Assembly: GCA_947453965.1 (NCBI GenBank)
Contig: CANGIQ010000002.1
Span: forward strand, 186,001-250,000
DNA length: 64,000 bases
From: Comamonadaceae bacterium
GTDB lineage: Bacteria; Pseudomonadota; Gammaproteobacteria; Burkholderiales; Burkholderiaceae_C
Reading direction: 5' to 3'
Part shown: positions 42,771-51,817 of the stretch, piece by piece
Layout of the letters: each line of letters begins with the position of its first letter
Numbering within the stretch: position 1 is the stretch's first letter
Program-made: the position numbers and the translations under genes
Notes under the pieces: generated by a model
What the model saw: the letters and a program-made list of their open reading frames with translations, nothing else
Database searches by the model: none
Told to the model about the DNA's origin: nothing

Positions 42771-42799
42771 AATGTAACCTAGTTATGAAGATCTGGCAA
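42771..42799 (-). promoter_or_regulatory. Promoter-like pair TTGCCA-17-TACATT
   Basis: On the minus strand TTGCCA (42799-42794) and TACATT (42776-42771) are 17 bases apart. It points into the hairpin-rich gap, away from the ZIP gene. Confidence 0.4.
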
Positions 42800-42906
42800 C
42801 ATATATTTAAACAGCTTCAAGCAAGTCAGATAAAAGACAAAAACACAGGTCTATGCAAAGTTGCAGAAGCAGTTTTTGTCCCAGAGCCTCAGTCGATAAT
42901 CCCCCC

Positions 42907-43782
42907 ATGACCTTGATTTCTATTCTTGTCGGCACCTTGGTTGCTGGCATGGGCAGTGTGTGGCTGGCCGCCTTGTTGGCTTATGCCTTGCTGTCGCGCT
43001 TCACCCAGCATTTGCTCAGTCTGGCGGCTGGCGCCTTGTTGGCCACAGCGTTTACACGTTTGCTACCAGAAGCATTTGAACTGTCTGTGAGTGCGGGTGT
43101 TTCAGCCCAAGCGTTGTTTGCCGCCCTGTTGGTGGGCTTGGTGTTTTTCTTTTTGCTCGACAAAGCCGAGCTGTGGCACCACGGGCATGAACATGGCCAT
43201 GACCCTCAGCATGACCATAGGCCTGCGCCTCACATTCACACGCATGACGCATCTCATGATCATGAGGCGCACGCGCAACACGCACATGAGGCTCATCATC
43301 ACGGGCATGATGCGCATCACCACGATCACCACCACAGCGGTGGTTGGGCCGTATTGTTGGGCGACAGCGTGCATGCTTTTGGCGATGGTATTTTGATCGC
43401 CGCTGCGTTTGTGGCCGATGCACGTTTAGGGGTTGCTGCTGCACTGGCTGTGATGGCGCACGAAGTTCCCCACCATGTGGGCGACTTGGTAGTGCTGCGC
43501 CAAACCCTGAGCAACCCGCGTGCTGCTTTGCTCAAGCTCACCCTAGCGGGTAGCGTGACGGCGGTGGGTGGATTGATGGGCTATCTGTTGGTCGGTGCGC
43601 TGCACGAGTACCTGCCGTTTTTCTTGGTCGTGGCTGCGAGCAGTTTTATTTATGTCGCCCTGGCCGACTTGATTCCGCAATTGCAAAAACGCTTGTCACC
43701 GCGCGAAACCGCGGCGCAGGTGGCTTGGTTGTTCGCAGGCATTGCCTTGGTCGCCGCTTTGGGCGAGTGGGCACAGCACTGA
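42907..43782 (+). CDS. ZIP-family metal transporter with histidine-rich loop
   Basis: A 291-residue inner-membrane protein with about eight spans. Between spans 3 and 4 lies a cytosolic-type loop in which 25 of 53 residues are histidine (for example HHGHEHGHDPQHDH). Span 4 has LGDSVHAFGDGILIAAAF and span 5 VMAHEVPHHVGDLVVL, the HSxxDG-like and HExPHxxGD metal-site motifs of ZIP carriers. Expected to move zinc or another divalent metal into the cytosol, the loop sensing or buffering it. The start at 42907 has GATAAT six bases upstream; residues before it (from 42853) are not family-like. Confidence 0.9.
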   Translation: MTLISILVGTLVAGMGSVWLAALLAYALLSRFTQHLLSLAAGALLATAFTRLLPEAFELSVSAGVSAQALFAALLVGLVFFFLLDKAELWHHGHEHGHDPQHDHRPAPHIHTHDASHDHEAHAQHAHEAHHHGHDAHHHDHHHSGGWAVLLGDSVHAFGDGILIAAAFVADARLGVAAALAVMAHEVPHHVGDLVVLRQTLSNPRAALLKLTLAGSVTAVGGLMGYLLVGALHEYLPFFLVVAASSFIYVALADLIPQLQKRLSPRETAAQVAWLFAGIALVAALGEWAQH

Positions 43783-43783
43783 A

Positions 43784-44653
43784 TCAGGATTTTTCGCAGG
43801 GCAAGCCCGGTGTGTTGCACCACTCGCTCCAGCTGCCTGGATACAGTGCAGTGCGACCCAGACCCGCGACTTCCATCGCCAGCACATTGGGCACGGCACT
43901 CACGCCACTGCCACAGTGGTGCACCACGGTTTCAGCGTTCGCGTCGCCGAGCAAGGCCGCAAATTCCGCCCACAACTCGGCAGGGCTTTTGAAGAAACCT
44001 TGTTCGTTGAGGTTGGTGTTGAACGGACGATTCAAGGCACCTGGAATATGCCCTGCCACAGGATCGAGTGGTTCGACTTCGCCGCGGTAACGTGGCGCAC
44101 CCCGCGCATCGATGATGGTTTGTTGACCCTGCGTTAACCCACGTGCCACGGTCGCTGTGTCGACCCACTTGACCAAAGGCTCGCGCAAGGCAAAGTTACC
44201 TTCGGGCAAGGCGTGTGCGGACAAGGCCTCATCACCTGCTGACACAGCCCCGCCTGCTGCCACCCAGGCTTGAAAGCCACCGTCGAGTACCGCCACCGCC
44301 TCGTGGCCGCACCACTTGAGCATCCACCACAAGCGTCCGCAGTAGTTCATGCCATTGCGGTCGTACACCACCACTTGGGTGTCCTGGTTCAAACCTCTGC
44401 GGGTGAGCCAAGCGGCAAACACCTCGCGTTGGGGCAGAGGGTGTCGCCCGCCATTGACGCGTTGGGTCGCATCGTGTGTGGCCAGATGTTGGTCGAGGTC
44501 GGCATGCACGGCACCTGCGATGTGTTGCTCGCTGTACTGTGCGTGGCCTGCTGGCGGGTTCATCAAGTCAAAGGTGCAATCAAAGATGCGAACTGGTGTG
44601 CCACTGGCTTGCAAAGCTTGCAGTTGCGCAACGCTGATGAGGGTGGTGTACAT
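43784..44653 (-). CDS. Two-domain rhodanese sulfurtransferase (SseA-like)
   Basis: A 289-residue tandem rhodanese. The N-domain is inactive (VVVYDRNGMNYCGRLWWMLK), the C-domain has the active loop HHCGSGVSA. CGSGV-x-A is the pattern of 3-mercaptopyruvate sulfurtransferases rather than thiosulfate sulfurtransferases (CRKGVT). It moves sulfur to thiol acceptors or cyanide. AGGAG lies nine bases upstream of the ATG. Its stop nearly touches that of the ZIP gene. Confidence 0.92.
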   Translation of the reverse strand: MYTTLISVAQLQALQASGTPVRIFDCTFDLMNPPAGHAQYSEQHIAGAVHADLDQHLATHDATQRVNGGRHPLPQREVFAAWLTRRGLNQDTQVVVYDRNGMNYCGRLWWMLKWCGHEAVAVLDGGFQAWVAAGGAVSAGDEALSAHALPEGNFALREPLVKWVDTATVARGLTQGQQTIIDARGAPRYRGEVEPLDPVAGHIPGALNRPFNTNLNEQGFFKSPAELWAEFAALLGDANAETVVHHCGSGVSAVPNVLAMEVAGLGRTALYPGSWSEWCNTPGLPCEKS

Positions 44654-44699
44654 GCAAAGCTCCTAAACGGTCGAGGGGGTGTGAGTCAGCGGTCAAGCG

Positions 44700-45596
44700 T
44701 CAATGTTCTTCCGCTGGGGCATTCGGCGCCGCGCGTGCGCGCAGCAAGGTAGCGACCATGCCACTGGCCACAATCAAGGCCATGCCCAGCCAGCCGATGA
44801 GGGGAATGTCATCGCCAAACAGCAGCAAGCTGTAGAGCGCTGCAAACACAATGCCGGAGTACTGCAAGTTGGCCACCACCAAGGTGGCGCCCTTGCTGTA
44901 GGCGCGTGTCATGCACAGCTGGCCGAGCGAGGCAAACACGCCCACGGGCAGCAGCCAAACGGCGTAATCCCAGTGCCATTCGGACACGCCAGCAAAGCCC
45001 ATGCCGATGGCACCCGCCACGGCGGTGCCAATGGCAAAGTAAAACACGGTGCGGGTTTCGGGTTCACCCAAGCGTCCCAAGGCCATGACCTGCATGTAGG
45101 CAAAGGCGGCGACAAAGCCAGACATGAGGCCAATCAAGCCGGCAAAAATTTGGTTTTGTTCTACCGTGGGGCGTAACATCATCACCACACCGGCAAAGCC
45201 GGCAATGACCGTCAAGGCCAAGGGGCCTTGCGACCAGGCGCTGCGCCCGTCTTGTGGGTTCCAGTTGATCAGCGAGCCGCCGACCAAGAAAGCGGCCACC
45301 CAGACGCTGCTCATGTAATTGAGTGTCATGGCGGTCGCCAGTGGCAGGTTGGCAATGGCATAAAACCAGGCGCTGAGCGAGAGCACGCCGATGGTCGATC
45401 GCCACAGATGCATGCCTGGGTATTGGGTGCGCAGCGAGACCTTTTTTTGACGTGCGATCACGAACAAAAACACCATGCCCACCAAACCGCGGTAGAGCAC
45501 CAACTCCGCTGGGTTGAAATGGGCCGAGGCAAATTTGACGCACACGCCCATGGTGGCGAAAAAGGCTGCGCCCAGCAGCATCCAAAGCGCTTGCAT
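44700..45596 (-). CDS. EamA/RhaT-family (DMT superfamily) permease
   Basis: A 298-residue protein with ten hydrophobic segments in two EamA repeats (MQALWMLLGAAFFATMGVCV; later YSKGATLVVANLQYSGIVFA and LLLFGDDIPLIGWLGMALIV). DMT carriers export metabolites or drugs; the substrate is unknown. It starts nine bases after the Rieske oxygenase stop on the same strand, so the two may be cotranscribed and the permease may carry its substrate or product. Confidence 0.88.
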   Translation of the reverse strand: MQALWMLLGAAFFATMGVCVKFASAHFNPAELVLYRGLVGMVFLFVIARQKKVSLRTQYPGMHLWRSTIGVLSLSAWFYAIANLPLATAMTLNYMSSVWVAAFLVGGSLINWNPQDGRSAWSQGPLALTVIAGFAGVVMMLRPTVEQNQIFAGLIGLMSGFVAAFAYMQVMALGRLGEPETRTVFYFAIGTAVAGAIGMGFAGVSEWHWDYAVWLLPVGVFASLGQLCMTRAYSKGATLVVANLQYSGIVFAALYSLLLFGDDIPLIGWLGMALIVASGMVATLLRARAAPNAPAEEH

Positions 45597-45605
45597 CGTG
45601 GGGAA

Positions 45606-46727
45606 TTAGAAGTTCAGTTTGCCGCGGTACCACTCGTGGAAGTGCTGCATGCCGTCTTCCATCGGGCTTTGGTAGGGGCCGACTTCGTTGTCACCGCGCT
45701 GCATCAGGGCTTTGCGGCCAGCGTCCATGCGCTCGCCGATTTCGTCGTCTTCGATACAGGTCTCCATGTAGGCCGCTTGTTGGGCCTCCACGAATTCGCG
45801 CTCGAAGGCCACGATTTCTTCGGGGTAATAAAACTCCACCATGTTCAGCGTTTGGGTGGGGCTGATGGGGTGCAGGGTGGACACCGTCAACACATGCGGG
45901 TACCACTCCACCATGATGTGGGGATAGTAGGTGAGCCAAATCGCGCCGCGCTCAGGCAGTTCGCCGTTGCGGTACTTCAGCAGCATCTCGTGCCAGGTTT
46001 GATAGGTCGGCGAGCCAGGCTTGCCAAAACCATCGGAGACGCCCACGGTTTGCACCGAGTAGTTGTCTTTGAATTCCCAGCTCAGGTCGTCACAGGTCAC
46101 AAACTGGCCCAGGCCTGGGTGGAAGGGGCCGACGTGGTAGTCCTCGAGGTAGACCTCGATGAAGGTTTTCCAGTTGTAGTTGCAGGTGTGCAATTCAACA
46201 CGGTCAAGGGCAAAACCTTTGAAATCCAAGGCGGCACGGGGGCCCATATCGGCCAAGTCGGCCTCGATGTCGACGCCGTTGTCTTCAAACAGCAAGCCGT
46301 TCCATTCGCGCAACTTGTAATTGTTGAGGTTCAAGCAGGGGTCGTGCGAGAAGTGGGGGGCGCCCAGCAATTCACCCGACGGTGCATAGGTCCAGCGGTG
46401 CAAGGGGCACACGATGTTGCCACCGGCCGAGCCTGGGGCTTGGTTTTGCAAAGAGCCGCGGCCTTTGAGCATCACCGCTTGGCGGTGGCGGCACACATTG
46501 GAGATCAACTCCACGCCTTGGGCTGAGCGCACAAGCGCACGCCCTTCGCCTTCATGGGGCAAAGCGTAGTAGTCACCCACGTTGGGGACGGCGAGTTGGT
46601 GGCCCACATACCGTGGGCCGCGCTGAAAGATGGTCTCCAGTTCGCGCTGAAACAGCGCCTCGTCAAAGTAACTGGTAACTGGTAGTTGGCTGTGCGCCTG
46701 CTGCAGTTGAAGACTTAAATCAGACAT
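45606..46727 (-). CDS. Rieske non-heme iron oxygenase, alpha subunit
   Basis: A 373-residue oxygenase. The Rieske 2Fe-2S site is CRHRQAVML ... CPLHRWTYAP (C-x-H and C-x2-H) near residues 79-112. The catalytic-domain site EVYLEDYHVGPFHPGLGQF near residues 190-210 provides the two His, with a later Asp expected. It belongs to the ring-hydroxylating dioxygenase/choline- or carnitine-type group and needs a reductase, none of which is nearby. Substrate unknown. It is divergent from xseB, a conserved neighbourhood in Comamonadaceae as far as I recall. Confidence 0.9.
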   Translation of the reverse strand: MSDLSLQLQQAHSQLPVTSYFDEALFQRELETIFQRGPRYVGHQLAVPNVGDYYALPHEGEGRALVRSAQGVELISNVCRHRQAVMLKGRGSLQNQAPGSAGGNIVCPLHRWTYAPSGELLGAPHFSHDPCLNLNNYKLREWNGLLFEDNGVDIEADLADMGPRAALDFKGFALDRVELHTCNYNWKTFIEVYLEDYHVGPFHPGLGQFVTCDDLSWEFKDNYSVQTVGVSDGFGKPGSPTYQTWHEMLLKYRNGELPERGAIWLTYYPHIMVEWYPHVLTVSTLHPISPTQTLNMVEFYYPEEIVAFEREFVEAQQAAYMETCIEDDEIGERMDAGRKALMQRGDNEVGPYQSPMEDGMQHFHEWYRGKLNF

Positions 46728-46894
46728 GGGTGACCTGACCTAAAGACTCCCCACAGGGAGGTGAGTGAACAAAATAAATGGCCCTGAGGCCAATTGAAGG
46801 ATGCCCATTGTACCCAAGGGGGCGAAACGTCAAGCACCGGAGCGACCTAAAATACTTGGCTCATTGATCATTCAACCTCGGATTCCGAACAGAC

Positions 46895-47140
46895 ATGCCC
46901 AAAGCCAAATCATCTACCAGTGCCACAGACGCTGCGCCCGTCAGCTACGAGGCGGCTTTGCAAGAGCTGGAGAGCCTGGTCGCAGGGATGGAGTCAGGTC
47001 AACTGCCGTTGGCGCAGTTGTTATCGGGTTATGAGCGCGGCGCCGAACTTTTGGCTTACTGTCGCGCCCAACTGGATGCGGTGGAACAACAAATCAAAGT
47101 GCTCGACAACGGTGCACTCAAACCTTGGACACCCACGTGA
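46895..47140 (+). CDS. xseB: Exodeoxyribonuclease VII small subunit
   Basis: 81 residues: [20 protein letters not shown]-like core and [20 protein letters not shown], diagnostic of XseB, followed by a coiled C-terminal helix. It pairs with XseA to degrade single-stranded DNA; xseA is not in this window. Heads the common xseB-ispA-dxs unit and overlaps ispA by four bases. Confidence 0.95.
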   Translation: MPKAKSSTSATDAAPVSYEAALQELESLVAGMESGQLPLAQLLSGYERGAELLAYCRAQLDAVEQQIKVLDNGALKPWTPT

Positions 47141-48066
47141 ACGCCTTGACGAAGCGCATGAACCCGAGCGAACTCGATCAATGGAGCAACCGCTGGCTAG
47201 ACCATGTTGAACAAGCCTTGTCGCGTTGGATCAGTCCTGATGCGCCGGCCGGTTTGGGTGAGGCCATGCGCTATTCCGTCTTGGATGGTGGCAAACGTTT
47301 GCGGCCCTTGTTGGTGTTGGCGGCGCGCGAGGCCGTGGCCAACGGTGTGCCCAATCCCGCGCTGGATGAAGCCGCGTTGCGTGCGGCGTGTGCTGCAGAG
47401 TTGATCCATGCCTACTCGCTGGTGCATGACGACATGCCCTGCATGGACAACGATGTATTGCGTCGAGGCAAACCCACGGTCCATGTGAAGTTTGGCGAAG
47501 CCCAAGCTTTGTTGGCAGGGGACGCCTTGCAAGCCCTGGCCTTTGAAATACTCACACCCGATGCCTCGGCCATTCCCGAGGGGGTGCAAGCGCGCCTGTG
47601 TCGTTTGCTGGCCCAGGCTGCGGGCCATGCCGGCATGGCTGGTGGTCAAGCGATTGATTTGGCCAGCGTGGGCGTCGCCTTGAACGAAGACCAATTGCGC
47701 CACATGCATCGCCTCAAAACCGGCGCCTTGTTGGAGGCCAGTGTGATGATGGGTGCCGCCTGTGGTGCAGCTTCTGAGCAGGCTTTGCAGGGCCTGCAGG
47801 CTTATGGCCGTGCCTTGGGCTTGGCTTTCCAGGTGGTGGATGATATTTTGGATGTCATCGCCGATTCAGCCACCCTGGGTAAAACCGCGGGCAAAGATGC
47901 TGCCAACGACAAACCCACTTATGTGTCGTTGTTGGGTTTGGATGAAGCCACGTCTTATGCGCAGTCCTTGTTGCGCGAAGCCTTGAACGCTTTGCACGAT
48001 ACAGGCTTGACGCACACCCACACCTTGGCCGCGTTGGCCGAGCGTGTGGTGAACCGGAATACTTAA
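47137..48066 (+). CDS. ispA: Farnesyl (polyprenyl) diphosphate synthase
   Basis: A 309-residue trans-prenyltransferase making geranyl and farnesyl diphosphate. The start is the GTG at 47137, overlapping the xseB stop (GTGA). The first Asp-rich motif is in [20 protein letters not shown] and the second in [16 protein letters not shown], with [13 protein letters not shown] upstream. Supplies precursors for ubiquinone and undecaprenyl carriers. Followed by dxs after two bases. Confidence 0.96.
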   Translation: MNALTKRMNPSELDQWSNRWLDHVEQALSRWISPDAPAGLGEAMRYSVLDGGKRLRPLLVLAAREAVANGVPNPALDEAALRAACAAELIHAYSLVHDDMPCMDNDVLRRGKPTVHVKFGEAQALLAGDALQALAFEILTPDASAIPEGVQARLCRLLAQAAGHAGMAGGQAIDLASVGVALNEDQLRHMHRLKTGALLEASVMMGAACGAASEQALQGLQAYGRALGLAFQVVDDILDVIADSATLGKTAGKDAANDKPTYVSLLGLDEATSYAQSLLREALNALHDTGLTHTHTLAALAERVVNRNT

Positions 48067-48068
48067 AG

Positions 48069-49925
48069 ATGTCTGATTTGTTGTCCTCTATCCATTCGCC
48101 CGCAGACTTGCGTGCGTTGCCGCGTCACCAACTCGGCATCTTGGCCGATGAGTTGCGCTCTGAGTTATTGCACAGTGTGGCCAAAACAGGCGGCCACTTG
48201 AGCTCCAACTTGGGCACCGTCGAGTTGACCGTCGCCTTGCACTATGTGTTCAACACCCCGCATGACCGCATCGTGTGGGACGTGGGGCATCAAACCTATC
48301 CCCACAAAATGCTGACCGGTCGTCGCGCTCAGATGAGCACGCTGCGCCAACGTCACGGTTTGAGCGGCTTTCCGCGCCGTGACGAAAGCGCGTACGACGC
48401 CTTTGGCACGGCCCACTCGTCCACCAGCATTTCTGCCGCCTTGGGCATGGCCTTGGCCGCGCAGCAAAAAGGTGAGCAGCGTCATGCGATTGCGGTCATT
48501 GGCGATGGCGCCATGACGGCCGGCATGGCGTTTGAGGCGCTTAACAACGCAGGCGTGACCAACGCCCGTTTGCTGGTGATCTTGAACGACAACGACATGT
48601 CCATCAGCCCGCCGGTGGGCGCGCTCAATCGCTATTTGGCGCAGCTGATGAGTGGCAAGTTTTATGCGACGGCCAAAGAGGTGGGCAAGCAAGTGCTCAA
48701 AGGCGCGCCACCTCTGTTTGAATTGGCCAAACGGTTCGAAGAGCATGCCAAAGGCATGGTGGTGCCTGCCACCTTGTTTGAAAAATTTGGTTTCAACTAC
48801 ATCGGCCCGATTGATGGCCACGACTTGGATTCCTTGATCCCGACTTTGGAGAACATCAAGCACTTGGAAGGGCCGCAGTTCCTTCATGTGGTGACCAAAA
48901 AGGGCCAAGGCTACAAATTGGCCGAGGCAGATCCGGTGGCTTATCACGGCCCCGGCAAGTTCGACCCTGCGGTGGGTTTGGTGCCTGCCACGACGGCCCC
49001 GAAAACCACTTTTACCCAAGTGTTTGGCAGTTGGCTGTGCGACATGGCCGAGCACGATCCTTTGCTGGTGGGCATCACGCCTGCCATGCGCGAGGGCTCT
49101 GGCATGGTTGAGTTCCACAAACGCTTCCCTGATCGTTATTACGACGTAGGCATTGCGGAGCAGCACGCGCTCACGTTTGCAGCTGGTTTGGCGTGTGAAG
49201 GTGTCAAGCCTGTGGTGGCGATTTACTCCACCTTCTTGCAGCGTGCCTATGACCAAGTGATTCACGATGTGGCGCTGCAAAAGCTACCCATGGTGTTGGC
49301 TTTGGATCGTGCAGGCATCGTCGGTGCCGATGGCGCCACGCATGCGGGCGTGTACGACATTCCATTTATGCGCTGCATCCCCAACGTCAGCATCGCCTGT
49401 CCGGCCGATGAAAACGAATGTCGCCAGCTCCTGACCACGGCATACCAACAAGACCACTGTGTGGCGGTGCGTTATCCCCGGGGCGCCGGTGTGGGTGTGC
49501 CAGTGCAAGCGGGCTTGAGCGCGTTGCCCTTTGGCAAAGGAGAAGTCCGACGCCGAGGCCAACACATCGCCATTCTTGCTTTTGGCACCTTGCTCTATCC
49601 CGCCTTGCAGGTGGGGGAGGCGCTCAACACCACGGTCGTCAACATGCGTTGGGCCAAACCCTTGGATGTTGAGTTGCTGGCGCAGATCGCTGCATCGCAC
49701 GATGCCTTGGTCACGGTGGAGGAGGGGGCTGTGATGGGCGGCGCAGGCTCTGCCGTGCTCGAAGCCTTGCAGGCGCTGGCGTTGCCCAAGCCCGTGTTGA
49801 CCTTGGGCGTGCCCGATGTGTTCACCGAGCATGGCGACCCCGCCAAGCTGCTGGCCGAGTTGGGCCTCGATGCTGCGGGCATTCAAGCGGCCATTGCCAA
49901 GCGTTTTGCCTCGTTTTTAAATTGA
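48069..49925 (+). CDS. dxs: 1-deoxy-D-xylulose-5-phosphate synthase
   Basis: A 618-residue thiamine-diphosphate enzyme joining pyruvate and glyceraldehyde phosphate, the entry step of the MEP isoprenoid pathway. Motifs are [39 protein letters not shown] with downstream NDNDMS (ThDP/Mg site), the catalytic glutamate in [16 protein letters not shown], and [19 protein letters not shown]. Same unit as xseB and ispA, so isoprenoid entry and chain elongation are coexpressed. Confidence 0.97.
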   Translation: MSDLLSSIHSPADLRALPRHQLGILADELRSELLHSVAKTGGHLSSNLGTVELTVALHYVFNTPHDRIVWDVGHQTYPHKMLTGRRAQMSTLRQRHGLSGFPRRDESAYDAFGTAHSSTSISAALGMALAAQQKGEQRHAIAVIGDGAMTAGMAFEALNNAGVTNARLLVILNDNDMSISPPVGALNRYLAQLMSGKFYATAKEVGKQVLKGAPPLFELAKRFEEHAKGMVVPATLFEKFGFNYIGPIDGHDLDSLIPTLENIKHLEGPQFLHVVTKKGQGYKLAEADPVAYHGPGKFDPAVGLVPATTAPKTTFTQVFGSWLCDMAEHDPLLVGITPAMREGSGMVEFHKRFPDRYYDVGIAEQHALTFAAGLACEGVKPVVAIYSTFLQRAYDQVIHDVALQKLPMVLALDRAGIVGADGATHAGVYDIPFMRCIPNVSIACPADENECRQLLTTAYQQDHCVAVRYPRGAGVGVPVQAGLSALPFGKGEVRRRGQHIAILAFGTLLYPALQVGEALNTTVVNMRWAKPLDVELLAQIAASHDALVTVEEGAVMGGAGSAVLEALQALALPKPVLTLGVPDVFTEHGDPAKLLAELGLDAAGIQAAIAKRFASFLN

Positions 49926-50087
49926 AGTCATTTCACGCCATGTGAATTGTTTTGCATTCGTATTTCTTCGGGGGAAAACCCGTGAAATTACGTTTGAAAG
50001 CCTGCATACAATCTCGCCACGTCGCTTGTCATGCGTGCGTCACACCACCCATTGACATCACTGTTTTTAAACTCAAGGGAGTCTTCT

Positions 50088-51167
50088 ATGGACCGTCGTT
50101 CCGTTATTAAAAATGCAGGTATTGCAGGTATCTTGGCTGCTGGTGCAGCACCCGCGGTGCATGCACAAGCTGCGATCCGTTGGCGCTTGGCATCGAGCTT
50201 TCCTAAGTCGCTCGACACCATCCATGGCGCTGCCGATGTGTTTGCCAAACAGGTCAAAGCCATGTCGGGTGGCAAATTTGAAATTTCAGTCCATGCTGCC
50301 GGTGAAATCATGCCCGCGTTCGGCGTGGTCGACGGTGTGCAACAGGGCTCCGTTGAAATGGCCCACACAGCGCCTTACTACTTCTTTGGTAAGGATGAAA
50401 CGTTTGCCTTGGGATGCGCCATTCCTTTTGGTTTGAACAGCCGTCAAATGTCGGCTTGGATGTATGAAGGCAACGGCATGAAACTCATGCGCGAGTTCTA
50501 TGCCAAGTACAACATCGTCAACTTCCCAGGCGGTAACACGGGCGCCCAAATGGGTGGCTGGTTCCGCAAAGAGATCAAGTCGCTGCAAGACATCAAAGGC
50601 CTGAAGTTCCGTATCGGCGGCTTTGGCGGCAAGGTGTTGGAGCGTTTGGGTGCGGTTCCTCAAAACATTCCTGGTGGCGATATTTACCCCGCCCTGGAAA
50701 AAGGCACCATCGACTCGGCCGAGTGGATCGGACCTTACGACGATTTGAAATTGGGCTTCAGCAAAGTGGCGCCTTTCTACTACTACCCAGGTTTCTGGGA
50801 AGGTGGTCCTCAGCTCGATTTCTTCATCAACGACAAAGCCTTCAACAGCTTGTCGCCTGAGTACAAAGCCATTGTCGAAGCTGCTGCTGCACAAGCGCAC
50901 TCAGACATGCAGGCCAAGTACGACGCACGCAACCCCGCTGCACTGAAGCAGTTGGTGGGCTCTGGCACCAAGTTGCGCGAGTTCCCCAAAGACGTGATGG
51001 CTGCATCGTTCAAAGAAGCCATGGCGTTTTACGACGAAATCTCGGCTAAGAATGAAAACTGGAAAAAGGTGTACGCCGATTACTCCAAGTTCCGCGCAGA
51101 CCAAAACCTGTGGTTCCGCTTCACCGAAGCCAAGTTCGACTCGTTCATGCAAGCGCAAAAGCTGTAA
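50088..51167 (+). CDS. dctP: TRAP transporter periplasmic receptor (DctP family)
   Basis: A 359-residue receptor. The N-terminus MDRRSVIKNAGIAGILAAGA ending in HAQ resembles a twin-arginine signal. The core RWRLASSFPKSLDTIHGAAD and GEIMPAFGVVDGVQQGSVEM, FRIGGFGGKVLERLGAVPQN and GTIDSAEWIGPYDDLKLGF match the TakP-like branch that binds alpha-keto or related organic acids; the ligand is not certain. The start at 50088 has AAGGGAG upstream. The likely membrane partners dctQ and dctM lie 0.6-2.7 kb away on the opposite strand. Confidence 0.92.
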   Translation: MDRRSVIKNAGIAGILAAGAAPAVHAQAAIRWRLASSFPKSLDTIHGAADVFAKQVKAMSGGKFEISVHAAGEIMPAFGVVDGVQQGSVEMAHTAPYYFFGKDETFALGCAIPFGLNSRQMSAWMYEGNGMKLMREFYAKYNIVNFPGGNTGAQMGGWFRKEIKSLQDIKGLKFRIGGFGGKVLERLGAVPQNIPGGDIYPALEKGTIDSAEWIGPYDDLKLGFSKVAPFYYYPGFWEGGPQLDFFINDKAFNSLSPEYKAIVEAAAAQAHSDMQAKYDARNPAALKQLVGSGTKLREFPKDVMAASFKEAMAFYDEISAKNENWKKVYADYSKFRADQNLWFRFTEAKFDSFMQAQKL

Positions 51168-51189
51168 TTCAGCTCCGGGTCTTGCCCAC

Positions 51190-51221
51190 AAAAAACCGCG
51201 CCTTCGGGCGCGGTTTTTTTA
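51190..51221. terminator. Bidirectional terminator after dctP
   Basis: AACCGCGCC pairs with GGGCGCGGTT around a TTC loop with A-run and T-run flanks. Confidence 0.9.
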
Positions 51222-51235
51222 TGTGCGTGCCGGTT

Positions 51236-51739
51236 TCACAGCTGTCGAAAGGCTTGGAGCTCTTGGGACAGGCGTTCACATTCCGCCATCACAACCGGGT
51301 CAGTCACATAAAACACCGCGAACTTGCCCATGAGCGTGCGCACGTAAAAACGTGGCGCCATGAACCACTCCAGGCCGCGCACACGAATCAGCTTGGCATA
51401 CGCCAGCTCCTCGTAGGCCATGTGTTTGTCCCAGATCCATGTTTGATGCAAGCCTGAAGCGTCCAGGCAGGCGCGGCTTTGCATCACATGCCAAGCTGTC
51501 CATGCCAATAAAAACCAACCGAGGATGAACCATCCTGCCGCACGCAAACCTTCGAGACCGGCGCTGCCTCCAAACTTGCCTTGTTGCCACAGACTCAGCA
51601 GCCAGTACCCAGACCCCACCACGGTGAGCAAGGTGATGGCCTGAAACGTGCGCGAAAAAGCCGGGCCTTCGACCATGTCGCTCGCCGGTTGAAAGCGAAA
51701 AGGCGCAGGGCCGAGGTGGGGTGTGGAGGTGTTGTCCAT
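51236..51739 (-). CDS. Hypothetical membrane protein
   Basis: A 167-residue protein with two likely membrane helices (TLLTVVGSGYWLLSLW near 36-51 and AAGWFILGWFLLAWTAWHVM near 67-86) and a C-terminal soluble part (YEELAYAKLIRVRGLEWFMA). I do not recognise a named family. It lies between dctM and dctP, 78 bases after the dctM stop on the same strand. Confidence 0.7.
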   Translation of the reverse strand: MDNTSTPHLGPAPFRFQPASDMVEGPAFSRTFQAITLLTVVGSGYWLLSLWQQGKFGGSAGLEGLRAAGWFILGWFLLAWTAWHVMQSRACLDASGLHQTWIWDKHMAYEELAYAKLIRVRGLEWFMAPRFYVRTLMGKFAVFYVTDPVVMAECERLSQELQAFRQL

Positions 51740-51817
51740 GGTGTTTGGATGTGTCGTGTGCTCAAGAAAAAGCCCCTCACGGACAGGCCGGAGGGGCAGC
51801 GAGGTTCAAGCGACGCG

